NCBI GenBank assembly: GCA_947501625.1
Contig: CANMWN010000003.1
Span: 248,001 to 312,000, forward strand
Direction of reading: 5' to 3'
DNA: 64,000 nucleotides
Source: an uncultured Flavobacteriaceae bacterium
GTDB taxonomy: Bacteria; Bacteroidota; Bacteroidia; Flavobacteriales; Flavobacteriaceae
Of the stretch, positions 53,476 through 62,286 are shown one piece after another. The notes under the pieces are model-generated. The model was given only the letters and a program-made list of their open reading frames with translations, did no database searches and was not told the DNA's origin. Both the position numbers and the translations under genes were made by a program. The stretch's first letter is position 1. Every line of letters begins with the position of its first letter.

Positions 53476-54216
53476 TTATTTCATTAATTGAATGTTATTT
53501 TTTAAAATTGGTTGTATTAAATCAATATTTTTTTTCGTTCCTATTTTTTTTAAGTACTGTATATGATTTAAATTATGAGTGTCTGTTCCGGCAAAATCGA
53601 TTAGATTGTGTTTTAATAATTGAATAGCAGTTCTGTAAACTTCACTTCCATAATAATTGGTTAATGACAATAAGTTCAATTGTAATAAACAGCCTTTTTC
53701 TTTGAATTTCTTATAAATTTCAAACTTGTAGTGATAAAAAAGATACCTTTCAGGATGTGCTAGTATAGGCGTATAACCATTCGCTTGAATTTCGAAAATA
53801 ATATCAAAAACATTTTCTGGAGGATTGACATACGAGAGTTCAATGAGAACATAATTATCTTTTATAGTAAGTAGTTCTTTTTGATATAGTAATTTCATGA
53901 ACTTTTCATCCAACATGTATTCTGCTGCTGCATGAATATTAATATCAGTAATTTTTTGACTGATTAGTTCGTTTTTAACAACCTTAAGTTTATCATTAAT
54001 TATTTCAGGAGTATTTGGCCAGAAACTGCCAAGTATGTGTGGCGTAGTGATAATATTTGTAATTCCAATCTTTTTAAACTCTTTGATAAGTTTAATTGAA
54101 TCATCAATATTTTTTGCACCATCATCTATATTAGGGAGTAGATGCGAATGAATATCAATAAATCCTTCAGGAATTATTTCAATTAAAGGAGTAATTTTCT
54201 TTTTTAAAAAAAACAA
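53476..54216 (-). CDS. CpsB/CapC-type protein-tyrosine phosphatase (PHP fold)
   Basis: A 246-residue metal-dependent phosphatase of the PHP superfamily. The N-terminal FIDIHSHLLPNIDDGAKNIDDS (residues about 19-40) carries the metal-binding HSH and the Asp residues; AHPERYLFY (about 156-164) and FAGTDTHN (about 212-219) give further ligands. It dephosphorylates the tyrosine tail of Wzc-like kinases, consistent with its neighbour. It is transcribed towards the wzc-like gene, with 7 bp between the two stops. The start is TTG at 54216 (reading MFFLKKK), because no ATG lies before the catalytic motif. Confidence 0.9.
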   Translation of the reverse strand: MFFLKKKITPLIEIIPEGFIDIHSHLLPNIDDGAKNIDDSIKLIKEFKKIGITNIITTPHILGSFWPNTPEIINDKLKVVKNELISQKITDINIHAAAEYMLDEKFMKLLYQKELLTIKDNYVLIELSYVNPPENVFDIIFEIQANGYTPILAHPERYLFYHYKFEIYKKFKEKGCLLQLNLLSLTNYYGSEVYRTAIQLLKHNLIDFAGTDTHNLNHIQYLKKIGTKKNIDLIQPILKNNIQLMK

Positions 54217-54313
54217 ATTTGTAAATACAATTTTAAAATTTCCATAAAAATAAACAAATATTATGCAAAGAGATATTTTTTCTAATTATTCTATACTTCA
54301 ACAATCGATTCTT

Positions 54314-54321
54314 TATCTTTG
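54314..54321 (+). promoter_or_regulatory. Putative -7 box (TATCTTTG) immediately upstream of tgt
   Basis: An exact TAnnTTTG box whose last base is only 5 bp before the tgt ATG at 54327. If used, the transcript would have almost no leader. No -33 element is apparent. Confidence 0.45.
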
Positions 54322-54326
54322 TGCTA

Positions 54327-55457
54327 ATGAAATTTGAACTAAAAAATAAAGATTTAAATAGCAAAGCAAGGGCTGGAATTATTACTACAGATCATGGTAA
54401 AATTGAAACACCAATTTTTATGCCAGTTGGTACAGTAGGAACAGTCAAAGGAGTGCATCAAAGAGAATTAAAAGAAGATATTAATCCTGATATAATTTTA
54501 GGAAATACATATCATCTTTATTTGCGCCCAGGTACAGATATTCTTACTCAAGCAGGTGGATTACATAAATTCATGAACTGGAATAAGCCGATATTGACCG
54601 ATAGTGGAGGTTATCAAGTATATTCATTATCTGGAAGGAGAAAAATAAAGGAAGAAGGAGTAAAATTTAAAAGTCATATTGACGGCTCTTACCATTTTTT
54701 TACACCAGAAAATGTTATGGAAATTCAACGAAAAATTGGCGCTGATATTATTATGGCATTTGATGAATGTACACCTTATCCGTGTGATTATAATTACGCT
54801 AAACGTTCTATGCATATGACGCATAGATGGTTAAAGCGTTGTATTTCTCATTTAGAAAAAACACCGCTGCAATATGATTTTAATCAAACATTATTTCCAA
54901 TAGTTCAAGGTAGTACTTATAAAGATTTAAGAAAGCAATCAGCAGAGTTTATTGCCTCAGTTGGTGCTGATGGAAATGCAATTGGCGGTTTGTCAGTTGG
55001 TGAACCTGCTGAAGAAATGTATGAAATGACTGAAGTAGTTACTGCTGTTTTGCCAGAAGATAAACCAAGATATTTGATGGGTGTTGGAACGCCAATAAAT
55101 ATATTAGAAAATATTGCGTTAGGTATAGATATGTTTGACTGTGTTATGCCAACAAGAAATGCAAGAAATGGAATGCTTTTTACTGCCTATGGAAGTATAA
55201 ATATAAAAAATAAGAAATGGGAAAATGATTTTTCAGCTATTGATGAAATGGGAATCACTTACGTTGATACATATTATTCTAAGGCTTATTTAAGACATTT
55301 ATTTGTTTCCAAAGAACTATTAGGGAAACAAATAGCCTCAATTCATAATTTAGGTTTTTATTTATGGTTGGTACGTGAAGCAAGAAAGCATATATTAGCT
55401 GGAGATTTTACTGAGTGGAAAAATAAAATGGTTAAACAAATGGATAATCGATTATAG
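54327..55457 (+). CDS. tgt: Queuine tRNA-ribosyltransferase
   Basis: A 376-residue tRNA-guanine transglycosylase that exchanges guanine-34 of GUN anticodons for the queuosine precursor preQ1. Visible are TPIFMPVGTVGTVKGVH (N-terminus), LTDSGGYQVYSLSGRRKI with the active-site Asp (family DSGGFQ), MAFDECTPYP, VQGSTYKDLRKQSAE and the second catalytic Asp in FDCVMPTRNARNG. The zinc site cysteines normally near the C-terminus (CxCxxC) are not present; instead the region reads NIKNKKWENDFSAIDEMGITYVDTY split across residues about 290-312. ATG 54327 (MKFELKNK) is preferred to an in-frame GTG two codons upstream. Confidence 0.93.
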   Translation: MKFELKNKDLNSKARAGIITTDHGKIETPIFMPVGTVGTVKGVHQRELKEDINPDIILGNTYHLYLRPGTDILTQAGGLHKFMNWNKPILTDSGGYQVYSLSGRRKIKEEGVKFKSHIDGSYHFFTPENVMEIQRKIGADIIMAFDECTPYPCDYNYAKRSMHMTHRWLKRCISHLEKTPLQYDFNQTLFPIVQGSTYKDLRKQSAEFIASVGADGNAIGGLSVGEPAEEMYEMTEVVTAVLPEDKPRYLMGVGTPINILENIALGIDMFDCVMPTRNARNGMLFTAYGSINIKNKKWENDFSAIDEMGITYVDTYYSKAYLRHLFVSKELLGKQIASIHNLGFYLWLVREARKHILAGDFTEWKNKMVKQMDNRL

Positions 55458-55460
55458 AAT

Positions 55461-56549
55461 TTGAGGATATTAGATAAATATATACTTAAAAAGTACTTGA
55501 CTTCTTTCGTTTTTGTACTACTTATTTTAATTCCAGTAATTGTAGCGGTAAACTATGCAGAAAAAGTAGATAAATTTTTGCGTCATGCCGATTTGACTGC
55601 TGGAACAATATTAAAAGAGTATTACGTGAATTTTATTATCAATATTGGTAATATGATATTGCCTTTGGCTTTATTTGTTTCAGTACTGTTCTTTACTTCT
55701 AAATTGGCTAGTAATACTGAGATTATTGCAATAAATAATGCTAAAATTTCTTTTAAAAGGTTTCTGTATCCATATTTTATTGGAGCAACAATTGTAACGG
55801 TTTTTTCACTGGCATTGAATCATTTTATTGTTCCAAGGAGTAGTAAAATATATAATAAATTTGATAATCAATATTTAAAGAATAGACCAAAAAATTACGA
55901 TGTTGTAAATAATGTGAATATGCAATTGTCTGACAATGAGTATATTTATATGAGGTCGTATCATTTGATTAATAATTCAGGAACCGATTTTTGCTATGAA
56001 GTGTATGAAGGTAATAAATTGAAAAGAAAATTAATTGCTGACAATATTAGATTTGTTAAAAAAGATTCGACTTACAGATTGACTAAGTTTTATGATAGAA
56101 GAATTATTGATGATGGTGATGATAGGATAAGTTTTGGAAGAAGAATGGATACCATATATAATTTTAAGCCCAATGACTTATTACATGTCGATACTTTTGC
56201 TAAAGAGATGCAAACGCCAGAATTGTTAAATTATATTGATGCTTCGGAGGCAAGAGGAAGAGGCAATCTAAATGCTTATTTAGTTGAATTACACAAAAGA
56301 ACTAGTTTGCCAATTTCATCATATATCTTAACATTAATTGCAGTTGCTTTAGGCTCAGTAAAGAGAAGAGGAGGTATAGGTTTTAACTTGACTGTTGGTG
56401 TTATTTTAATGTTTGTCTATGTTTTCTTATTAAAAATTGTTGAGGTTCTAGGAGCTGGCGCAGATGCAAGCCCATTCATTTATGTTTGGATGCCAAATAT
56501 TATTTTTGGACTAGTTGCTGCCTACCTATATTTTAATGCACGTAAATAA
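55461..56549 (+). CDS. LptF/LptG-family permease
   Basis: A 362-residue inner-membrane protein of the YjgP/YjgQ (LptF/LptG) family, which with LptB extracts lipopolysaccharide from the inner membrane. Three N-terminal helices (SFVFVLLILIPVIVAV; FIINIGNMILPLALFVSVLFF; FIGATIVTVFSLAL), a periplasmic beta-domain (about 130-270) and three C-terminal helices (after about 280) are visible. LptF and LptG cannot be told apart with confidence. The start is a TTG at 55461, 3 bp after tgt, matching the family N-terminus (RILDKYILKKYL). Confidence 0.88.
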   Translation: MRILDKYILKKYLTSFVFVLLILIPVIVAVNYAEKVDKFLRHADLTAGTILKEYYVNFIINIGNMILPLALFVSVLFFTSKLASNTEIIAINNAKISFKRFLYPYFIGATIVTVFSLALNHFIVPRSSKIYNKFDNQYLKNRPKNYDVVNNVNMQLSDNEYIYMRSYHLINNSGTDFCYEVYEGNKLKRKLIADNIRFVKKDSTYRLTKFYDRRIIDDGDDRISFGRRMDTIYNFKPNDLLHVDTFAKEMQTPELLNYIDASEARGRGNLNAYLVELHKRTSLPISSYILTLIAVALGSVKRRGGIGFNLTVGVILMFVYVFLLKIVEVLGAGADASPFIYVWMPNIIFGLVAAYLYFNARK

Positions 56550-56555
56550 TGATTT

Positions 56556-57461
56556 ATGTTATCCAATCATTTTAAAAATTATTTACACCTTCATTTTTTA
56601 GTTTTCATTGCTGGCTTTACAGCAATATTAGGAGAATTGATTTCTATTAGTGCTATTCCGTTAGTTTGGTTTAGAATGGCAATAGCATTGGTCTTAATGT
56701 TTATATATATTAAGATAACCAAAGTCAAATATAAAATAGATAAAAAGACTTTAATCAAATTTTCTTTTGCTGGAATTATTATAGCATTGCATTGGATTAC
56801 TTTTTTTGGTTCTATTGATGTTTCCAATATCTCTATAACATTGGCAATGTTTTCAACAGGTGCTTTTTTTGCTTCTATTATTGAACCGATTATATATAAA
56901 AGAAAGGTTATTTGGTATGAAATCTTTTTTGGAGTATTAGTAATTATTGGAATTTTCTTAATAACTCAAAGTGAAATAAAATATTTTTTGGGAATAGTTT
57001 TAGGTATTTTATCTGCGTTTTTTTCCTCGCTTTTTGCTGTGCTTAATGGTAAGTTTTTAGAAAATCACAATGCTACAGTTATAAGTTTTTATGAATTTGT
57101 TAGTGGTGTTTTTTTTATTACACTTTTTATTGGAGTATTTGGAGAGGGTTTTTCAAAAGATTTTTTTGTACTCAGCAATAATGATTATTTGTATCTATTC
57201 ATTTTAGGTTCTATTTGTACTGCTTATGCATTTATTGCGTCAGTGTATGTAATGAAATATATAAGTCCTTATTCTGTAGTTTTGGCATATAATTTAGAAC
57301 CTGTTTATGGAATTATTTTAGCGATAATATTATTTCCTGAAAAAGAAACTATGGAGACAAATTTCTATTATGGAGCAGTTATTATATTGACTTCAGTGTT
57401 TTTAAATGCTATATTAAAAAATAAATCGAGGAATAAGATAAAAGATAATTTAGTTAATTAA
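56556..57461 (+). CDS. EamA/DMT-family transporter
   Basis: A 301-residue inner-membrane protein with ten hydrophobic helices in two homologous halves, the drug/metabolite transporter layout. The first half carries PLVWFRMAIALVLMFIYI (residues 35-52) and the second the SVVLAYNLEPVYGIILAIIL stretch, both usual for EamA. Substrate is unknown. The gene follows the permease by 6 bp, so tgt, the permease and this gene probably form one transcript. Confidence 0.9.
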   Translation: MLSNHFKNYLHLHFLVFIAGFTAILGELISISAIPLVWFRMAIALVLMFIYIKITKVKYKIDKKTLIKFSFAGIIIALHWITFFGSIDVSNISITLAMFSTGAFFASIIEPIIYKRKVIWYEIFFGVLVIIGIFLITQSEIKYFLGIVLGILSAFFSSLFAVLNGKFLENHNATVISFYEFVSGVFFITLFIGVFGEGFSKDFFVLSNNDYLYLFILGSICTAYAFIASVYVMKYISPYSVVLAYNLEPVYGIILAIILFPEKETMETNFYYGAVIILTSVFLNAILKNKSRNKIKDNLVN

Positions 57462-57477
57462 TATAACTATAAGTTAT

Positions 57478-57485
57478 TATATTTG
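57478..57485 (+). promoter_or_regulatory. Putative -7 box for accA
   Basis: TATATTTG matches TAnnTTTG exactly, 24 bp before the chosen accA ATG. It also overlaps an in-frame upstream TTG at 57483, which argues against that codon as the start. Confidence 0.45.
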
Positions 57486-57509
57486 TATATCAAATTCAAT
57501 TATAAAGAA

Positions 57510-58463
57510 ATGGAATATTTAGATTTTGAATTACCAATCAAAGAGTTAGAAGATCAACTTGATAAGTGTAAGAAAATTGGAGAAGAGAGTGATGTTGATG
57601 TAACAGAAACTTGTGAAAACCTTCAAATAAAATTAGATAAAACTAGAAAACAAATATATAAAGACCTTACAGCTTGGCAAAGAGTTCAGTTGTCAAGACA
57701 TCCAAATCGTCCATATACAATGGATTATATAAATGCTATTGCAGGTGAAACTTTTATGGAATTGCATGGTGATAGAACTGTGAAAGACGATAAAGCAATG
57801 GTTGGTGGTCTAGGGAAAATTGGAGACCAAAGTTTTATGTTTATTGGTCAACAAAAAGGGTATAATACCAAAACGCGTCAATTTAGAAATTTTGGAATGC
57901 CAAATCCAGAAGGGTATCGCAAAGCATTGCGTCTTATGAAAATGGCAGAAAAATTTGGAATACCTGTAATAACTTTACTTGATACTCCAGGAGCCTATCC
58001 TGGGCTTGAAGCTGAAGAAAGAGGTCAAGGTGAAGCAATTGCTCGAAACATTCTTGAAATGACAAGATTAAAAGTCCCTATTATTACTGTTGTAATTGGT
58101 GAGGGTGCTTCAGGAGGTGCTTTAGGTATTGGAGTAGGAGATAGAGTTTTAATGATGGAAAACACTTGGTATTCAGTTATTTCACCGGAGTCTTGCTCTT
58201 CAATATTATGGAGAAGTTGGGAGTATAAAGAGCAGGCAGCTGAAGCTTTAAAATTGACAGCTAAAGACATGAAAAAGTTAAAATTGGTTGACCAAATTAT
58301 TGTTGAGCCTTTAGGAGGCGCTCATTTTAACCGCTCTGAAGCATTTAATAGTGTTGAAAAATCTATTTTGAAGGCTTATAGTCAATTAAAGAAACTAGAT
58401 GCTAAAACGCTGGTAGAGAAAAGAATGGCTAAATATGCAGATATGGGTGTTTACAAAGATTAA
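57510..58463 (+). CDS. accA: Acetyl-CoA carboxylase carboxyltransferase subunit alpha
   Basis: A 317-residue subunit of acetyl-CoA carboxylase, the first committed step of fatty acid synthesis. The N-terminus [32 protein letters not shown], and the crotonase-like core ([42 protein letters not shown]) are typical. It pairs with AccD, which is not in this window. ATG 57510 is preferred over the upstream TTG because homologues begin at this Met and a promoter box lies just upstream. A terminator follows. Confidence 0.95.
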   Translation: MEYLDFELPIKELEDQLDKCKKIGEESDVDVTETCENLQIKLDKTRKQIYKDLTAWQRVQLSRHPNRPYTMDYINAIAGETFMELHGDRTVKDDKAMVGGLGKIGDQSFMFIGQQKGYNTKTRQFRNFGMPNPEGYRKALRLMKMAEKFGIPVITLLDTPGAYPGLEAEERGQGEAIARNILEMTRLKVPIITVVIGEGASGGALGIGVGDRVLMMENTWYSVISPESCSSILWRSWEYKEQAAEALKLTAKDMKKLKLVDQIIVEPLGGAHFNRSEAFNSVEKSILKAYSQLKKLDAKTLVEKRMAKYADMGVYKD

Positions 58464-58484
58464 TAATTAGTAGAATAAAAACAT

Positions 58485-58508
58485 AGCCTCTCTTTGAGAG
58501 GCTTTTTT
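58485..58508 (+). terminator. Rho-independent terminator after accA
   Basis: AGCCTCTC (58485-58492) and GAGAGGCT (58496-58503) pair around a TTT loop and are followed by TTTTT. The next gene starts only 4 bp beyond the T-tract. Confidence 0.88.
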
Positions 58509-58512
58509 GGTT

Positions 58513-60093
58513 ATGGAAATACTTACTGGAAAACAAATTTACGAGGTTGATCAAGCAACCATAAAAAATCAAGGTATAAGTTCATTAGATTTAATGGAAC
58601 GAGCAGGAACAGCTTGCTTTAATTGGATACATTCTAGACTTCAAGGAAATCCGATTAAAATTCATGTTTTTTGTGGTATTGGAAATAATGGTGGAGATGG
58701 TTTAGTAATTGCTAGACATCTACATCAACATGGATATAATGTAAAAATTTATGTAGTAAACTTTTCAGATAAAAGAACTGAAGGTTTTTTGAAGAATTAT
58801 GACCGACTTAAAGAAATTGGTGTTTGGCCAGAAATTATAAAATGTAAAGAAGAATTTCCAGAGATTTTACCTACTGATGTTGTAGTAGATGCAATATTTG
58901 GAATTGGATTGTCAAGAAAAATAGATGGTTTTACAACCGATTTGATTAATTATATAAATCAAATAAAAGCGTACACGCTCGCTATAGATATTCCATCTGG
59001 ATTGTATCCAGATAAATCTTGTGTAAAAGATTGTGCAGTGATTGAAGCTTCACACACGCTAACTTTTCAGCGACCTAAACTTGCTTTTTTATTGCCTGAA
59101 AATGAGCGGTATATTTATACTTGGGAAGCTATTAATATTGGTTTTGATGAGAACTACATTGCTCAAATGAAAGTCAGTAATTTTACTATTGAAAAGCAAG
59201 GAGTTCTTCCAATTTATAAGCCTAGGGATAAATTTACCAATAAGGGAACTTATGGACATTCTTTAATTATTGGCGGTAGTTTTGGGAAAATAGGCGCAGC
59301 TACTTTGGCAAGTAAAGGAGCATTAAAGATTGGTAGTGGCTTGGTTACTGCTTATATTCCTAAATGTGGCTATACTATTTTGCAAACTTCTATTCCTGAA
59401 GTTATGGTTGAGGTAGATAATGAAAAAGAATTAGAATTTTTTAATTTCAAAACTAAGCCAACTGTAATTGGAATTGGTGTTGGTATTGGAATTTCTGAAA
59501 AAACTAAAAAAGGGTTTGAAAAATTTTTGGAAACTAATAAACTTCCACTTGTTGTTGATGCTGATGCCATAAATATTCTTGCTGAAAATAAAAAGTTATT
59601 AAAATTATTGCCTGAGAATACTGTTTTAACTCCACATCCAAAAGAATTGGAAAGATTGGTCGGGAAGTGGAAGGATGACTATGATAAATTAGAAAAATTA
59701 AAGAAATTATCATCAGAAAATAAAATCATAGTAACTTTAAAAGGAGCAAATACAGTTATTGCCGTAGGAGAAACTTTGTATTTCAATACTTCTGGAAATC
59801 CTGCATTGGCTACTGCTGGCACTGGTGATGTTTTAACTGGAGTTATAACTGGTTTGATAGCACAAGGTTATGAACCTGTTCAAGCAACAATTTTAGGGGT
59901 TTATTTACATGGTATTACTGCTAATCTTGCATTAAAAGATATGAGTATTGAAACTTTTACAGCATCAACTGTTATTGATTATTTAGGTAAAGCATTTATG
60001 AGTTTGTTTATTGATGATAGACCTAAGCCATCTAAAAAAGAAAATTCTGAAAAGCACAATAAGACTGAGAACGAAGAAGATAATTATGTGTAA
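58513..60093 (+). CDS. nnr: Bifunctional NAD(P)HX epimerase/dehydratase
   Basis: A 526-residue metabolite-repair enzyme. The N-terminal YjeF_N (epimerase) domain has EILTGKQIYEVDQATI at its start and FCGIGNNGGDGLVIARHL (about residues 54-71). The C-terminal ribokinase-like dehydratase begins near residue 225, with GHSLIIGGSFGKIGAATLA and TAGTGDVLTGVITGLIAQG (about 434-452). Together they return damaged NAD(P)H hydrates to NAD(P)H. The last about 25 residues (KPSKKENSEKHNKTENEE) are an unusual polar tail. ATG 58513 is preferred to an upstream in-frame TTG inside the terminator T-tract. Confidence 0.93.
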   Translation: MEILTGKQIYEVDQATIKNQGISSLDLMERAGTACFNWIHSRLQGNPIKIHVFCGIGNNGGDGLVIARHLHQHGYNVKIYVVNFSDKRTEGFLKNYDRLKEIGVWPEIIKCKEEFPEILPTDVVVDAIFGIGLSRKIDGFTTDLINYINQIKAYTLAIDIPSGLYPDKSCVKDCAVIEASHTLTFQRPKLAFLLPENERYIYTWEAINIGFDENYIAQMKVSNFTIEKQGVLPIYKPRDKFTNKGTYGHSLIIGGSFGKIGAATLASKGALKIGSGLVTAYIPKCGYTILQTSIPEVMVEVDNEKELEFFNFKTKPTVIGIGVGIGISEKTKKGFEKFLETNKLPLVVDADAINILAENKKLLKLLPENTVLTPHPKELERLVGKWKDDYDKLEKLKKLSSENKIIVTLKGANTVIAVGETLYFNTSGNPALATAGTGDVLTGVITGLIAQGYEPVQATILGVYLHGITANLALKDMSIETFTASTVIDYLGKAFMSLFIDDRPKPSKKENSEKHNKTENEEDNYV

Positions 60094-60123
60094 AAAAAAT
60101 CCCGATTTAATCGGGATTTTTTT
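60093..60123. terminator. Bidirectional terminator between nnr and the TlpA-like gene
   Basis: AATCCCGAT on the left arm pairs with ATCGGGATT on the right around a 3-nt loop; the A-run on the left and T-run on the right extend the stem to 14 bp (60093-60106 with 60110-60123) and provide U-tracts for both directions. It separates convergent genes. Confidence 0.88.
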
Positions 60124-60125
60124 AT

Positions 60126-61118
60126 TTATAATTCTAATGTTGAGAAAATTTCTTTTAATCTTGGATCGGAAGGTCTTGGTGCATTGGCATCAACTATATT
60201 TCCTTGAGGATCAATTAAAATAAATCTTGGAATACCACGAATGTCATATGCTTGAGAAAAAGAATGGTCATTTCCAGCAAATAACTGTACTCCAGTCATA
60301 TCTTTATTCTTTATCATGTCTTTCCAAGTTTGATGCTTGTTTTGTCGGTCAGTAGAAATACTAACAAATTCAATATTTTTACCATGATATTCTTCCTCAA
60401 TCTTTTTTAAATAAGGAATTTGTGCTATACACGGTCCACACCAAGTTGCCCATACATCAATATATACATACTTCCCTTTAAAATCATCTAATGAAGTTGT
60501 TCCACCTCTATAATTTTCAAAATTATTAAATTTTGGAGAAGGTTTACCTGGAGCAAACTTAACTAATGATGCATGTTTAGTTTCATAATTTTTGGTAAGA
60601 TAATCTATAAAACGTTTATTGTCATTTTCAATTTGAGCTACAATCATTGAATCTACTTTTTTTACAGGAATAGTCGCTGAATGTTTCTTAAATTCTTCTA
60701 GTTTCTTGTCAAATCCTTCACGCTCTAATTCAAAATATTTTTTCGGATTAAACATGTCTGTCTTTGAAAAAGCAACACGTTCTTTAATATAATCATTACT
60801 TTCTTTACCATTACCCTTGAATTCAATATCTGAAAAATCAGAGTTAGTATTTATTTTAAGATTATATCCGTTTTTTAAAAACAATAAGGTTTTGTTTGTG
60901 CCACTAGATAAAGAATAAAGGCCTTTCTTTAACTTCAAAGTATCTTTGAAAGTTCCGTTCTCCTCTAATGTTATCTTTTTTGAATAACCTTTAGTAGCAA
61001 TTGTCAATTCTTTAACATCACTATTTTCTATTTTACCAGAAACGGTTACAAAACCTTTAGGTTCCTTACAACCTATAATTAAACTTGTAATAAATACAAA
61101 TAGAAATATTTTTTTCAT
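60126..61118 (-). CDS. TlpA-like thiol-disulfide lipoprotein, copy 2
   Basis: A 330-residue lipoprotein (MKKIFLFVFITSLIIGC, Cys17). An N-terminal beta-rich domain of the DUF4369 type (FVTVSGKIENSDVKELTI) is followed by helices and a C-terminal thioredoxin-like domain. The redox motif is WATWCGPCIAQIPYL (CGPC), and the end has the cis-Pro segment GIPRFILIDPQGNIVDA. Such proteins reduce disulfides or support cytochrome c maturation in the periplasm. It is 8 bp after a closely similar paralogue in one operon. Confidence 0.9.
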   Translation of the reverse strand: MKKIFLFVFITSLIIGCKEPKGFVTVSGKIENSDVKELTIATKGYSKKITLEENGTFKDTLKLKKGLYSLSSGTNKTLLFLKNGYNLKINTNSDFSDIEFKGNGKESNDYIKERVAFSKTDMFNPKKYFELEREGFDKKLEEFKKHSATIPVKKVDSMIVAQIENDNKRFIDYLTKNYETKHASLVKFAPGKPSPKFNNFENYRGGTTSLDDFKGKYVYIDVWATWCGPCIAQIPYLKKIEEEYHGKNIEFVSISTDRQNKHQTWKDMIKNKDMTGVQLFAGNDHSFSQAYDIRGIPRFILIDPQGNIVDANAPRPSDPRLKEIFSTLEL

Positions 61119-61126
61119 TTACTTAT

Positions 61127-62143
61127 TTAGATGTTTTCGCTATTAAATAATTCAATAAGTGCTTCACTTGAAGGTCTTGGTGCACTTGCGTCAACAATGT
61201 TTCCTTGTGGGTCGATTAATATAAATCGAGGTATACCTTTAATTTTATAATTTTGAACAAACTCTGATTTCCAATCGTTTGGAGCAAAAAGTTGAATGCC
61301 ACCTAATTCTTTATCATTTACCATTTTCACCCATTTTTCATGACTTCCTCTTTTACCATCAACATTGTCAATAGACATACTAACAAATTCAATGTTTTTA
61401 TCATGATATTTTTTCTCAACTTCTTTTAAAAATGGAATTTCTCTTTTACAAGGTCCACACCAAGTTGCCCAAACATCTACATAAACATATTTTCCTTTTA
61501 AGTCCGATAATGAAGTAGTTCCACCCTTATGATTTTCATAATTGTCAAAAGTTGGAGAAGGAGATCCTTTAGGTAAGTCTTCTCTTAATTGAGCAATACC
61601 TAAAAAGTAATTTTTATTACCTTCAATAGAACGTTTTAAATTTGACAAACTATTATTAATAACAATTGAATCTAGATTTTTATTTTCATTGATAAATTCA
61701 GTTATGTCTGTTTCAATTTTTGTAAAAGTAGTATTTAACCCATTTTTATCTAATTTGTCAAAATCTTGGTCATATAACTTTTCTTCAAGTAAAGATTTTT
61801 GGGCTAAAAAATTATTATTTTCTGAACCTGTACCTGTATATTTAATAGTTTCATCAAACTCTTTGGTGTCCAATGTCATATTGATATCATAACCATTTTT
61901 TAAAAATAATGAACTAGATTCTCCACCATCATAAAACGAATACATTCCAGTTTCAACTTTTAAAGTGTCACTAAAAGTTCCATCAGAATTTACCTTAATA
62001 GTTTTTGAATAACCTCTTGATCTGATAACAATTGAGTCACTGTTTTGATCTGTAATTTTTCCAGAAAAAGTTACATAATCTTTAGGTTCATTTTTACATG
62101 ATACGATTGCTAATGCAGCAATAAAATAAATGATTTTCTTCAT
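61127..62143 (-). CDS. TlpA-like thiol-disulfide lipoprotein, copy 1
   Basis: A 338-residue lipoprotein (MKKIIYFIAALAIVSC, Cys16) and paralogue of the next gene, with the same order: DUF4369-like domain (YVTFSGKITDQNSDSIVI), helical linker, then a thioredoxin-like domain with WATWCGPCKREIPFL and GIPRFILIDPQGNIVDA. The C-terminal thirds are nearly identical between the copies, while the N-terminal domains have diverged, so the two may serve different partners with the same redox chemistry. Confidence 0.9.
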   Translation of the reverse strand: MKKIIYFIAALAIVSCKNEPKDYVTFSGKITDQNSDSIVIRSRGYSKTIKVNSDGTFSDTLKVETGMYSFYDGGESSSLFLKNGYDINMTLDTKEFDETIKYTGTGSENNNFLAQKSLLEEKLYDQDFDKLDKNGLNTTFTKIETDITEFINENKNLDSIVINNSLSNLKRSIEGNKNYFLGIAQLREDLPKGSPSPTFDNYENHKGGTTSLSDLKGKYVYVDVWATWCGPCKREIPFLKEVEKKYHDKNIEFVSMSIDNVDGKRGSHEKWVKMVNDKELGGIQLFAPNDWKSEFVQNYKIKGIPRFILIDPQGNIVDASAPRPSSEALIELFNSENI

Positions 62144-62248
62144 AATTGGTTGATTTTATTTTCAATATGTCGTCAAATATAGAATATATTACACTTATAG
62201 TATAATTTAAGTGGGTACTTTAACAAATATTTGAGAATGATAATTCAA

Positions 62249-62280
62249 TAAAAAAAGCCGTTCAGTAAATTGAACGGCTT
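62249..62280 (-). terminator. Terminator downstream of clpC
   Basis: AAGCCGTTCA (62255-62264) and TGAACGGCTT (62271-62280) form a 10-bp stem with a 6-nt loop. On the minus strand it is followed by a T-run (the A-run at 62249-62256), fitting termination of clpC. Confidence 0.88.
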
Positions 62281-62286
62281 AAATTT

